From: an uncultured Endozoicomonas sp. | Lineage (GTDB): Bacteria > Pseudomonadota > Gammaproteobacteria > Pseudomonadales > Endozoicomonadaceae | Length of the DNA: 64,000 nt | Direction: 5' to 3' | Assembly (NCBI RefSeq): GCF_947495845.1 | Contig: NZ_CANMAO010000001.1 | Location: 310,001-374,000 of the forward strand | Part shown: in pieces, positions 38,508-48,600 of the stretch | Layout: every line of letters begins with the position of its first letter | Numbering within the stretch: the first letter of the stretch is position 1 | The notes under the pieces: generated by a model | Seen by the model: the letters and a program-made list of their open reading frames with translations, nothing else | Told to the model about the DNA's origin: nothing | The model's database searches: none | Translations under genes and position numbers: made by a program

Positions 38508-39842
38508 ATGGTCAGAACATTTAGTATATTAATAACGTTAGTATTATTTGGTTCGGTGGCCGGTATGACAATTCTTACAACCTCATACTCGCCTGGGGTA
38601 GGTAACTTCGGCGACAGTTTTTCAGCTAAAAAAGATGAACAGGATTCAGGGTTGAGGAAGGCCTCCAGTTGTCCAAACCTTTACGGTAGCTCAGTTGAGG
38701 CAAAAATACTCAATGGACGCAAAGTTCAGCCAAAGGTTGTTGTTAACAACCTACATGACGTCGAGGGCGACTTTGTTGTGATTGACGGCGAGGATGTGAT
38801 TGTCGCAGAGGTTGAACAGTCTCTCTCGAATGTATGGCACTTTCTTCAGGGGTCGGATTACCCTCATGGCTTAGTATTTAAAAAGAGTGTTCAGCAGCAT
38901 GCGCAAGATATTGTTAATGGATATTTGATAAAAGGTAGTGTTGAAGGTATTCGGCTTTTCTTTCAACAGGATCAAGAAAAAATTTCAATATTAATAAAAC
39001 AACTCAAAGTGTTTGGGTTTGATGAGGCGTCAGAAGCATTAAAGAGTATTGAGCAAAAGGTATGGGGCTTAATGTTTCGCATAAACCTACTAAACAACTA
39101 CGAAAACGTGAATCGGTATTCTAAGGGTGACACCGTTTTGAAAAATCTTGGCGAAATTGCTTTTAAGTCTTATAAAGAAATGAAACTCCTTGATAATCAT
39201 ATTGTTGCACAGTTTGATCAGGATGTTACTCGTTCTATGAACTTTTTTGCCCATAGCAGCAAGCCCTTTGTTAAATTCCATGTCTGTTGTCAAAATGGCA
39301 ATTATGTCTATACCGAGGCTGAACTCCCTGAGAATCAAGGTATATCGTTTCATACGGAATCTGCAACCGGGAAGAGTGCAGGGAATTTGAGTAAAGGTGA
39401 TGAACTGGAATCTGCAAGAACTGCCTTCTCAAAAGTAGTGCAGCAGAGAATCATCGATTTTGCTGAAACTGATAGTATGACGTCGGTTATTTCAGACTTG
39501 TTGACGCAGACAAGTGGTAATAGTCTCTGGTTTTTCCTGGCGCTGTTGCGTCAAAGTGAAGATGAGCGGGAGGATGTACTCTCTGCCGTAGATCGTCAAT
39601 ATGAAACGCATTTTTTTAGGAATGACGACGGTAGTGTAACTGTCAATACGAGCCTTATTGCTCCCCGGTTTACCCGGGCAATAGAGGGCGATAAATTTGA
39701 GTTTCAACAATCAATAGCGATCCATGCCCAGGTAACTTTGAATCCGGAGAAGTTAGATAGTCTTCAATTTGATGAGCTTGAATTGAAAATTGGCGCTCCT
39801 GAGTCGATCCAGTATGTGGAAGAAGTTGTAGTTGTCGGTTGA
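38508..39842 (+). CDS. unrecognised 444-residue secreted orphan protein
   Basis: An N-terminal signal-like sequence (VRTFSILITLVLFGSVAGM) indicates export through Sec. No domain is recognised in the rest. Residues 40-60 are polar and contain RKASSCPNLYGSS. The body is a mixture of helices (for example GYLIKGSVEGIRLFFQQDQ) and, near the C-terminus, beta strands with alternating charges (SIAIHAQVTLNPEKLD). The very end is hydrophobic and acidic (YVEEVVVVG). It is more AT-rich than yigZ and sbcB around it. Likely lineage-specific and extracytoplasmic. Confidence 0.6.
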   Translation: MVRTFSILITLVLFGSVAGMTILTTSYSPGVGNFGDSFSAKKDEQDSGLRKASSCPNLYGSSVEAKILNGRKVQPKVVVNNLHDVEGDFVVIDGEDVIVAEVEQSLSNVWHFLQGSDYPHGLVFKKSVQQHAQDIVNGYLIKGSVEGIRLFFQQDQEKISILIKQLKVFGFDEASEALKSIEQKVWGLMFRINLLNNYENVNRYSKGDTVLKNLGEIAFKSYKEMKLLDNHIVAQFDQDVTRSMNFFAHSSKPFVKFHVCCQNGNYVYTEAELPENQGISFHTESATGKSAGNLSKGDELESARTAFSKVVQQRIIDFAETDSMTSVISDLLTQTSGNSLWFFLALLRQSEDEREDVLSAVDRQYETHFFRNDDGSVTVNTSLIAPRFTRAIEGDKFEFQQSIAIHAQVTLNPEKLDSLQFDELELKIGAPESIQYVEEVVVVG

Positions 39843-39926
39843 ATTTGTTCATAAGGTGTAAGTCTGATGTATAGTAAATAGCATTGTCAGGCAATGCTTG
39901 TAACTCATATTTGAACAGGTCATCGG

Positions 39927-41375
39927 ATGCTCAAAAGCTTTTACTTTCACGATTATGAAACCTTCGGGGCCAACCCTTCTCTGGATTGGCCGGCACAGTT
40001 TGCCGGTATTCGAACGGATGCTGAGTTGAATGAAATTGGTGAGCCGCTCAATATTTTCTGTCGACTGCCAGAAGATCACCTTCCAAACCCTGAAGCTTGT
40101 TTAATTACCGGGTTAACACCTCAGGCTGTTAATGCCCAGGGAATAGTTGAGCCTGAGTTTATTCAGAGAATTCATCGTGAGTTGATGGAGCCGGGAACTT
40201 GCGCTCTTGGCTACAACACGCTGCGTTTTGATGATGAAGTCACCCGCAATATTCTGTATCGCAATTTTTATGACCCATACGCCCGGGAATGGCAAAACGG
40301 CAACAGTCGGTGGGATCTGGTTGATCTGGTTCGGATGGTTGCTGCACTGAGGCCTGAAGGTATTCAGTGGCCGAAACGAGAAGATGGCTTCACCAGCTTT
40401 AAGCTAGAGCACCTGACAAAAGCAAACGGGCTGGATCATGGCTCAGCTCATGATGCGCTTTCGGACGTAAGAGCGACCATCGCCCTTGCGCGGCTTATAC
40501 GACAAAAACAACCTAAGGTGTACCAGTTTTATCTGGCTAATCGGGGTAAGCGCGAAGTGGCTGGACTGCTGAACACTGCTCAACGGAATATGGTCGTCCA
40601 TGTTTCAGGCATGTTTGGTGCGCAGCGGAATAATCTGGCCATTGTCATGCCGCTGGTTGATCATCCGTTGAATCGTAATGGAGTTGTCGTTTATGACTTG
40701 TCCATTGACCCGGAGCCGTTGTTAAATTTATCCGCTGACGATATTCGCAGCAGGCTTTACACGCCAACGGATCAGCTACCGGGAGGTGAGCAACGCATTC
40801 CACTGAAAACTATTCATTTGAATAAGTGCCCAGTGGTCGCACCTTTGAAAGTATTAAAGCCTGAAGATCAGGATCGCCTCGAAATTGATCTGGCAACCTG
40901 CGAACGCAACCGGCAACGATTGATAGATGATCCGGGTTTATCGGCGAAACTTCGGGACGTGGTTTCCCAACGACCAGAAGGAGGGCAGACAGATCCTGAT
41001 CAAATGATTTACTCCGGTGGTTTCTTCTCACCGGCGGATCGTGATGAGATGAATCGAATTCATGGAGTGAAACCCGAGGCGTTGTCTGATCTTGGATTGT
41101 ACTTTCAGGATAAGCGTCTGGAAGAAATGCTATTTCGCTATCGAGGTCGTCATTTTTCTGAGACGTTAGATGAGGATGAACGAGTTCGATGGAACCAGTA
41201 TTGTCGTGAGCGTTTATCCGGCCAGCTGCACCAGAGTAATGAGTCGGTACTCACCTATGAGCGATTCTGGCAGATTTGGGAAGAAAAGAGCCAGTCTGAG
41301 GACGTGCAACAATCAACCAGTAAAATCGAGTTACTAAAGCACCTTGCTGAATACGTGAAAGGTCTTCAGCCCTGA
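39927..41375 (+). CDS. sbcB: exodeoxyribonuclease I
   Basis: This is a 482-residue 3'-5' single-strand DNA exonuclease active in recombination and mismatch repair. The DEDDh fold is evident: FYFHDYETFG (first Asp and Glu), GYNTLRFDDEVTRN, and HDALSDVRATIALA with the catalytic His and Asp. SH3-like and helical C-terminal parts follow, ending in RFWQIWEEK. The length agrees with E. coli ExoI (475). Single gene on this strand. Confidence 0.95.
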   Translation: MLKSFYFHDYETFGANPSLDWPAQFAGIRTDAELNEIGEPLNIFCRLPEDHLPNPEACLITGLTPQAVNAQGIVEPEFIQRIHRELMEPGTCALGYNTLRFDDEVTRNILYRNFYDPYAREWQNGNSRWDLVDLVRMVAALRPEGIQWPKREDGFTSFKLEHLTKANGLDHGSAHDALSDVRATIALARLIRQKQPKVYQFYLANRGKREVAGLLNTAQRNMVVHVSGMFGAQRNNLAIVMPLVDHPLNRNGVVVYDLSIDPEPLLNLSADDIRSRLYTPTDQLPGGEQRIPLKTIHLNKCPVVAPLKVLKPEDQDRLEIDLATCERNRQRLIDDPGLSAKLRDVVSQRPEGGQTDPDQMIYSGGFFSPADRDEMNRIHGVKPEALSDLGLYFQDKRLEEMLFRYRGRHFSETLDEDERVRWNQYCRERLSGQLHQSNESVLTYERFWQIWEEKSQSEDVQQSTSKIELLKHLAEYVKGLQP

Positions 41376-41391
41376 ACCAGGCTACGCGGTA

Positions 41392-41778
41392 TTATACCTG
41401 AGCCCGTTGCTTGATGACGCGGTTTAGTTGCTCTGACAATCGACCATAGATGGTTGGCTTCTCGATATAATCAATAGCACCTGCTTTTATTGCAGCAACG
41501 GCGCTGTGTACATCGTTGTGATCCCCAAGAATAATGACGGGGATCTGTTGCTGCTCAATCGCAAGATTTTCCATAAGGTCCAGTGCCTGTCCAGAGGGCT
41601 GGTCATTAGCCGCAATAATGCAGCATGGCTGGGTAGCCTTGATGGCAGACATCAGCTCAACATGGCTGTTAAAGCAGGTCAGTGAAAGCGCGTTTTCTAT
41701 ACACAGATGACGAATCGTATCTGTGACAATAGAATCTTGTTCCAGAAGGTAAACTGAGCATGTCGGGGCGAGATTCAT
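41392..41778 (-). CDS. receiver-like protein lacking the phospho-acceptor aspartate
   Basis: This 128-residue stand-alone CheY-like domain resembles the receiver of the FixJ-type regulator next door. In the place of the phospho-acceptor (CIVLDIRMPG in the neighbour) it reads CIIAANDQPSG, so alanine (A57) stands where Asp should be. The acidic pocket is reduced to EQD (13-15) and the Thr/Ser switch residue is glycine (ILGDHND), but the conserved lysine in YIEKP remains. It is probably a phosphorylation-independent pseudo-receiver. ATG 41778 is chosen for its AAGG site; TTG 41829 is also in frame. Confidence 0.75.
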   Translation of the reverse strand: MNLAPTCSVYLLEQDSIVTDTIRHLCIENALSLTCFNSHVELMSAIKATQPCCIIAANDQPSGQALDLMENLAIEQQQIPVIILGDHNDVHSAVAAIKAGAIDYIEKPTIYGRLSEQLNRVIKQRAQV

Positions 41779-41829
41779 ATTGGCAGCCTTGCAAAAAATT
41801 TTCTGTATGGTTGCTGAGTGGCTCTTCAA

Positions 41830-42170
41830 TTGAGAGCTTGGTTAAATGTCGACCGCTCTTTGCTTAAGGAAAGATAATTCACAGTCTCTGCGCACCATTT
41901 ATGTTATTCATAATGGATGATGTTCAGTTTAGGTTTAGTGGGCTAAATGCTGAATGGAGGGATGTACTTGACGTGATACGGGGATTACCTAACCATTTGA
42001 ATGAGTATTCGTTTTATTTTCACAAGGTAGGTTTAACCCATTTCTGGGGTATCTAATCACCGTTCAAACTGGCAATAATTCTGATGATTGTCCATGAATA
42101 TCGTGTTGATATCCGGTGATAGCTTAAGTAGCCATCAGCACGTTTAAAGAAATGCTGATAGCTGGTACTA
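41830..42170. other. non-coding gap with one hairpin
   Basis: No gene is visible. A hairpin at 42130-42163 (AGCCATCAGCA against TGCTGATAGCT, one mismatch) lies just before the 162-bp repeat and could act as a terminator or transcript stabiliser for the regulator gene read from the right, though there is no T-run. Confidence 0.35.
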
Positions 42171-42332
42171 AGAAACTGTGCACAATCTTTCTGCGAGCTG
42201 CAAACGACGATAAAACGCCCCTGTTTTTCAGTTTTCTTCGTTACATGGCGCCACTATGCGCCTCAAAAAACTGAAGGACAGGAACATTTTCTCCTCGTTT
42301 TCGCTATTCGCAAAAGATCATGAACAGCTTCT
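42171..42332. mobile_element. 162-bp MITE-like repeat, copy 1
   Basis: This copy and 43116-43277 have the same length and orientation and differ at about 11 positions (about 93% identical by my own alignment). Imperfect terminal inverted repeats are visible (AGAAGCAGTTCAC in copy 2 against AGAAGCTGTTCAT at the other end). An inner inverted pair CTGTTCTTCAGTTTT/AAAACTGAAGAACAG is also seen. No coding capacity. This copy ends 14 bp before the stop codon of the regulator gene. Confidence 0.8.
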
Positions 42333-42346
42333 AAGAAGACGATAGC

Positions 42347-43000
42347 CTAAATTTTGAAGTTAAACTCACCATCAAGATGTTCTTTAACCTGCATCACTTG
42401 TCGAACAAGGTGAGCCAGTGATTTGGTGCCCATCTTTTCCATCACCCGGGAGCGGTGGATTTCAACGGTTCTCTGGCTCAGGTTGATGTCGGCAGCAATC
42501 ACCTTGTTGGCTTTGCCTTCAACCACGTGGTGCAGTACTTCACGCTCACGGTCAGTAAGTGTGGATAGACGACGAAGAATCTCTTTGTGCTCCAGAAGTT
42601 CGCGGCGCTGTTGAGTGTCCAGCTTCAGGGCATCGTTAATCAGATCCAGAAGCTCCTGATCGCGGAACGGCTTCTGAATAAAGTTCATTGCACCATCTTT
42701 AATGGCCTGTACCGCCATTGGCACATCACCGTGGCCAGTAATGAAAATAATCGGCAGAATGCAGTGCATTTCATTCAGTTTGCTCTGCAGCTCAAGGCCA
42801 CTCATGCCAGGCATTCTGATGTCCAGAACGATGCAACCCGGGCGGTTTTCGTCATAAACTTCCAGAAACTCTGCTGGAGCAGAAAAGGTTTCCACTGCCT
42901 GACCAACCGACTTCATTAACATTTTCAGTGAGTCACGGACGGCCTCATCATCATCAATAATAAATACGGTAGGTTCTTGCTTCATATCCTGTTGCTGCAT
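42347..43000 (-). CDS. FixJ/NarL-type two-component response regulator
   Basis: This 217-residue regulator has a receiver domain (IIDDDEAVRDSL acidic pocket, phospho-acceptor D60 in CIVLDIRMPGMSG, T88, K110) and a LuxR-type HTH output domain (LTDREREVLHHVVEGKANKVIAADINLSQRTVEIHRSRVMEKM). The FixJ subgroup pairs with PAS-type kinases, but no kinase gene lies nearby. Start ATG 43000 or 42985. It is flanked on both sides by near-identical 162-bp repeats in the same orientation. Confidence 0.9.
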   Translation of the reverse strand: MQQQDMKQEPTVFIIDDDEAVRDSLKMLMKSVGQAVETFSAPAEFLEVYDENRPGCIVLDIRMPGMSGLELQSKLNEMHCILPIIFITGHGDVPMAVQAIKDGAMNFIQKPFRDQELLDLINDALKLDTQQRRELLEHKEILRRLSTLTDREREVLHHVVEGKANKVIAADINLSQRTVEIHRSRVMEKMGTKSLAHLVRQVMQVKEHLDGEFNFKI

Positions 43001-43115
43001 AGTGACTCCACATGTATTCGTTATGCAATCAAGCCGAAAAGGGTTTAATGGAAACCGGTAAAGAGTCCGGTAAAGAGTGCATCCAAATGCACTAGCTAAC
43101 TGAACAGGTACCGTA

Positions 43116-43277
43116 AGAAGCAGTTCACAATCTTTCTGCGAGCTGCAAACGATGATAAAACACCCCTGTTCTTCAGTTTTCTTCGTTGCGTAGCGCCGCT
43201 ATGCGCCTCAAAAAACTGAAGAACAGGAACATTTTCTCCTCGTTTTCGCTATTCGCAAAAGATCATGAACAGCTTCT
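43116..43277. mobile_element. 162-bp MITE-like repeat, copy 2
   Basis: Near-identical to 42171-42332 and in the same orientation. The terminal inverted repeat is better preserved here (AGAAGCAGTTCACAATCTTT versus AGAAGCTGTTCATGATCTTT on the opposite strand). It lies 115 bp upstream of the regulator start, inside the likely promoter region. Confidence 0.8.
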
Positions 43278-43692
43278 AAGGCACGGCAGAACGTTGTTAA
43301 TAAATTCAGAACCGTGACATCTATCAACTGCCTTTACCTGACCGTCCTTCGCCTGACCGTCGTCAGAAACAATTTTAGCAGAGTATGGCGTGATGTTTTG
43401 TCAGCACAATAGAAAATTAGAGCGCCAGTAAGACTTGCTTAAGGAAAAATGCCCAAAATGCAGCAGAGCTCATTACATGACTTTAGTCGTTTACCTATTT
43501 TTTTGTGTTCTGTTTCGGTTTCCAATGGGGCTGATACGCTTTTGCTATTCAGTCTGCAGGCTAAACCGTGATGCATAGGTGAAGACTGATATAATCGATG
43601 AATGATAGGGGAATTTATCGAAGTTGTTATTGTGGATTACCGAGGGTTACCGCGATTGTACGACGGTGGGAGTAATAGAATGGTGAAAAAAC
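43278..43692. other. non-coding stretch between repeat and aspA terminator
   Basis: No open frame of note on either strand, and no RNA gene or repeat recognised. It contains a small direct repeat (CCTGACCGTC twice near 43338-43362). Confidence 0.4.
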
Positions 43693-43723
43693 GGCCGCAC
43701 CTGGAACCAGATGCGGCCTTTTT
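43693..43723. terminator. strong bidirectional terminator downstream of aspA
   Basis: GGCCGCA...TGCGGCC forms a 7-bp GC-rich stem, extended inward by CTGG/CCAG. TTTTT follows on the plus strand and GTTTTTT on the minus strand. On the minus strand it is 49 bp after the aspA stop. Confidence 0.85.
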
Positions 43724-43771
43724 CGTTATCAAAGGCACTCGTAGAGGATGCTTTTGATGAACCTAAATCGC

Positions 43772-45199
43772 TCAGTGCTTGATGGAAGCACTCAGGTTCA
43801 GAGGTGCAATCATGTTTTCTGGCTTGAGGATTTCAGCCAGCTGCTCTTCGGTCAGCAAACCTTCTTCCAGAACCAGATCAACCACACGACGACCACTCTT
43901 CAGGGCTGTCTTGGCGATACGGCTTGAGTTTTCGTATCCCAGGTATGGGTTCAGAGCAGTCACCAGGCCAACACTGTTGTCTACGTAGCTCTGGCACACT
44001 TCACGGTTAGCGGTGATGCCTTTGACGCAACGTTCGGTCAGCATGTTCATGCCAGCAGACAGCTGCTGGATGGATTCCAGAATCTTGTAAACCAGCACTG
44101 GCTCTGCGTAGTTCAGCTGCAGCTGAGCGGCTTCAGACGCCAGAGTCACCACCAGGTCATTACCAATGACGTGGAAGGCGATCTGGTTCATGCACTCAGG
44201 GATAACCGGGTTTACCTTGCCTGGCATGATAGAAGAACCTGGCTGCATTTCTGGCAGGTTGATCTCGTTAAAGCCACACATCGGACCACTGGACAGCAGA
44301 CGCAGATCGTTACTGATCTTGGACAGCTTAACCGCCAGACGCTTCAGTGCACCGGAGAAGATAACGAAAGCGCCCATGTCGGAAGTTGCTTCGACCAGGT
44401 CGCCTGCCAGAATCATTTCCTGACCGGAGATTTCAGACAGATATTTAACCGCCAGCGGTGCATAACGGCTGTCGGCAGTGATACCAGTACCGATGGCAGT
44501 ACCACCCAGGTTAATTTCACGCAGCAGAGAAGCCATTTCGCCGATACGCTGGACATCTTCACCAATAGTGGTGCTAAATGCGCGGAATTCCTGACCCAGA
44601 GTCATAGGAACTGCGTCCTGCAGCTGGGTACGACCCATTTTCAGGATATCTTTGAACTCTTCAGCTTTGATATCCATGGCATTTTTCAGGGTTTTGATAG
44701 CAACCAGCAGAGACTTGTGCTTCAGAACCATGGCCAGACGCATAGCCGTCGGGTACACGTCGTTCGTGGACTGAGCCATGTTGACGTGAGTGTTCGGGTG
44801 CAGATACTGGTATTCACCACGACGATGACCCATCAGCTCCAGTGCACGGTTACAGATCACTTCGTTGGCGTTCATGTTGGTGGACGTACCAGCGCCACCC
44901 TGAATCATGTCCACAACGAACTGATCGTGCAGACGACCTTCGATGATTTCGTCACAGGCGTCGGAAATGGCATCGGCCATTTTCTCGTCCAGCATGCCCA
45001 GATCACGGTTAGCCAGTGCACAGGCTTTCTTTACCATGGCCAGAGCTTTTGGCAGATTGCCGTAATGGTTCAGCTGAACGCCACTGATCTGGAAGTTTTC
45101 CACAGCACGCTGGGTTTGAATACCGTAGTAAACGCTCTCAGGAACCGGAGCTTCGCCCAGAAGGTCGTGTTCAATTCGAAATTGGTTAAGATCTGTCAT
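43772..45199 (-). CDS. aspA: aspartate ammonia-lyase
   Basis: This 475-residue tetrameric enzyme deaminates L-aspartate to fumarate and ammonia. The fumarase/aspartase signature GSSIMPGKVNP is at 321-331. GAGTSTNMNANEV (102-114) and HPNTHVNMAQSTND (134-147) are the other active-site blocks. The N-terminus RIEHDLLGEAPVPESVYYGIQT favours aspartase over class II fumarase (E. coli AspA 478 residues). Monocistronic, with its own terminator. Confidence 0.92.
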   Translation of the reverse strand: MTDLNQFRIEHDLLGEAPVPESVYYGIQTQRAVENFQISGVQLNHYGNLPKALAMVKKACALANRDLGMLDEKMADAISDACDEIIEGRLHDQFVVDMIQGGAGTSTNMNANEVICNRALELMGHRRGEYQYLHPNTHVNMAQSTNDVYPTAMRLAMVLKHKSLLVAIKTLKNAMDIKAEEFKDILKMGRTQLQDAVPMTLGQEFRAFSTTIGEDVQRIGEMASLLREINLGGTAIGTGITADSRYAPLAVKYLSEISGQEMILAGDLVEATSDMGAFVIFSGALKRLAVKLSKISNDLRLLSSGPMCGFNEINLPEMQPGSSIMPGKVNPVIPECMNQIAFHVIGNDLVVTLASEAAQLQLNYAEPVLVYKILESIQQLSAGMNMLTERCVKGITANREVCQSYVDNSVGLVTALNPYLGYENSSRIAKTALKSGRRVVDLVLEEGLLTEEQLAEILKPENMIAPLNLSASIKH

Positions 45200-45693
45200 T
45201 TCTGGTGGCCTTAGCGAGTGTCCATTAACACACTGAAAAAAATGCTCTTAAACTGCGTTGTAAGCCCTTGATAACAATGGGGCTTAATAGGTAACGAGCT
45301 GAAAAAGCTCTGCAGACCTATAAGAGCAGGTAAAAAAGAAATAGTCTGTGCCTGTGGATAATGTTCGGCAATAGGTGGTATTACCTAGCATAACGGATCT
45401 TGGGGGGAAAATAGCAAATATCTGACCTGTATCAATTTTGTACAGATTGGTAGCGCAAAATTCTTAACGGAATGTCGATTAAAATCTTTCCCGGTGATCA
45501 GGTCGAACCCTGAATAGAGCCAATAGCTATACTTTAGTATCACTTAAAAACAGAGAGTCAATGGGCATTATCGCCTAAAGGCTAATTTATTGCATTTTCG
45601 AAGTGCTTAATAATTACTCTTGCAGAAAATTAATACAGTTAACAACAGGGATGAGTTTTTCGGCAGAGAACTCAAAATATTCGAGGATCTAGG
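45200..45693. other. 494-bp divergent intergenic region, aspA and coiled-coil gene
   Basis: No gene is visible. It must hold the promoters of aspA (leftward) and of the 45694 gene (rightward). It becomes strongly AT-rich toward 45694. A small palindrome ATACTTTAGTAT lies at about 45531-45542. I can name no regulator site. Confidence 0.4.
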
Positions 45694-48600
45694 ATGAAAA
45701 CCAACAATGACAGCGTTAAGGTTGCAGGTGTAGAAAAGCACTCTTTTCTGGAGTCCGCTGGAAAGCTGGTTGGCTCATTAAAGACCACAGCAGTAAATGG
45801 AGGCGTCAGGACTGTTCAGAATATGATTATATCCGCTAAAAAGAAATTACCGTTTTCTGATAAGTCTGAATATAGCAAAAATAATCTGGGAAAAAGAACT
45901 ACAAGCCAATTGGATGCTGACTTGCAAGACACAAACAGTTCGATCAAACGCAGTGCCAGCCTTGGTTCAATAAACTCGGTTGAATCTGATACTTCCGATT
46001 ACTTCTCGTCAACGTCATCAATGAGTGGTTCACAAGAACACTTGGAGCGTCTCAGTGTGGTCGAGGGCTCGGACCCCGGTACCGCGTTTTCACGGGAGGT
46101 ATTTGCTGATGATGTGGGATCAACACTAATTCAACTTAGAGATCGTGAAGCCACCATAGATGACAAGCTAAATGATATAGAAGAAAGTGTTGAATCCATT
46201 TTTTCCCATTATCGGGTTAATAAAGACCAGCTTCTCGAGAATAAGAAATTACTAGCATCATTAAGGGGCGATCTTGATCAGATTTTATCTGTATATGAAA
46301 GAAAAAAGGCAAGTGTCCAAAATCTTTTAGAAGATCTTAAATCTGAAGAGTTTTCCAAAAATGATTTAGATGATGTTACTACCACACTGGATGTTATTGG
46401 GTCTGAAATAAAACAGTTCTTAAAAAGTAAAGAAGAGTTTATTGCTGATATAGAAAAGCTTGAAAAGAAAATAGATGATAAAGTAGAAACCTTGAACACT
46501 GTTGAGAAAAAACAGAAAAGCTCTAAGGTTACTCAACCATTTCAGAATGAGGACTCTGTTTTGGATGAGCTGCTCCCAGCTTTTCAGTCGGGTGCTAAAA
46601 GAAAAAACAGGGGGAGGGAAGCATCCAGAAAAGAAAAGGGTCTTTCAGGAGCTAATAATAAGCCTCGAATCAGTCGTTACCAAAAAAATCAAATGCTTAC
46701 CAGAGAAAGAGCTGGCAATCTATTTGAACAAGAATGTGAAGAGTTGGTTTTCCCTGGGTCGGATAAAAACAAAATTGATTTACCTGCTGTCTCTGCAGAT
46801 AAAAGTAGCTCAGATTCAGCCTCAAACCAAGTGCAGAAAACTGGTGGTGAAACTGATTTTTCTCAAAAAACATTTGCTGATGAAATCGAAAATTCACTAA
46901 TTGAACTTAAAAGACGTGAAGAGGATTTGAATCAAAAGTTCGATGATCTTGATGACAATATAGAAAAGCTACTCAAAAACAAGGCGGCGACTGAAGCAGA
47001 TTTCTTGAATCAGTCTGAAATAGCCGAGCAGATAGCTAGCGACCTTGACCGCATTCTATCGGGTTATAAGACTAAGAAGAATGAGGTAGAGGCGCTCTAT
47101 CAGGACCTGGCACGTACCAATATTGCGCCTTCAGTGTTGGCTAATGTGGATAGAACCATTCTGGTGATTGAAGGCATGATCTGTGAATTCAGCTCTGAAC
47201 GAGATAACTCACTTGAGTGTTTGAAAAATACCAGAAGTCAAATTCAGGCTGGTATTACAGGCGTTGAACGAAGAAAGAACGAAAGTGTTCTTTTTGATCT
47301 GACGTATTATACCACTCGAATTGAGCTAGAGGTTGGTGGGCTTACCAAAAAGAAATTGGCTGTAGATAGTGCAGTGCGCCTTCAGGCCAACAAAAACTAT
47401 TCGGATGTTTCAGCGGTTACCGGACTCGTTAAAGAAATGGACGCATTGAAAGTTAAGTATTCGGAAGTAAGAGAAAAAGTGAGTTCTAAACTGAAAGCGT
47501 TAGAGGATATAGCAGCGTCTTCTGCAAACGATAAGTTTCTCCAGAAGCGAGCTGATAGGGCGGTTCATTTATTCTCAATAACGGCTAAAGAACTCCAGTC
47601 TACTATTAATTCTCGGAATAATTTGCTGATGGGCTCGATAAACCTTCTCGAGAAGAAGAAAGAAGAGCAGATTAAGCTCAAAAATCGCGAAATGCTTGCC
47701 CGATTAGATGGTGTGGAAGATATTATTGATGTGGCTTTTGATGAAAAGCATGGCAGTTTGTTTAAAAACCTTGAACCTGTCATTAAAAGTATTGCCATTA
47801 AAAAAATAGATGAATTATCAAAGATTTTACCTGAAGATTTTCAAGGTGGCATTATAAAAGAGGGAATCTCCAGGGTTAAGACTTCGTTGGATACTTTATC
47901 GGACAAACCTTTTAGAGTTGACTCTGAGTCTGAATCCAGATTTGGTAACCCATTACAGAAGAGTATTATAAATGACTTATTAATAGCAAAGACTGAGTCT
48001 TTTATATTTGATTTGATAGGTGCATGGAACAAGTTAGGTGTTAGTGCAGCAAAAAAATTCGATAAGAGCCCTAGTGACCCCGCTTTGAAACAAATTATTG
48101 GCATTGTCTTGAAGGGGCAGAGTGATCCTGAGTTTGCTCGTTGTACAGGACTGAAGGAGACCCTCGACAATGTTGAAAAATCGATTCTTAAAGAGTATCA
48201 GAATATTTCACGCTTCCATGCTTACAAACCATTTACCAGTGGTGATCTGTTTGGTAAAAAGGCATCTGTTATAGCGGATAGCATTGATAAAAGCCTTGAG
48301 AAACTTGATGATTATGATGAGGTAGTATTAGGTAGAAAATTGTACAAAACATCTCAGGATAAATATTCAGAAACAATTGCGAATGTGTTCAATATGAGTG
48401 CGCGAAATGCGCTGGATAAACTCTCGGACATCGAAAGCAAACATATCCTGAACCGGGCATTTTGTGAAAAGGTCAGTGAGGTGCGCACGGCTATATATAA
48501 CGATTACTTTGCGAGTCGCATTGCCACCAACATAGCAGAAAAAGTTAAGAGCGTATTTTTCCTTGCTCGAAAGCTGGAGACTGAAAAGCTAAACCAGGAT

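Noticed and set aside
44171-45214. 347-codon plus-strand open frame
   Set aside because: It is a shadow of aspA, whose catalytic motifs are on the minus strand.
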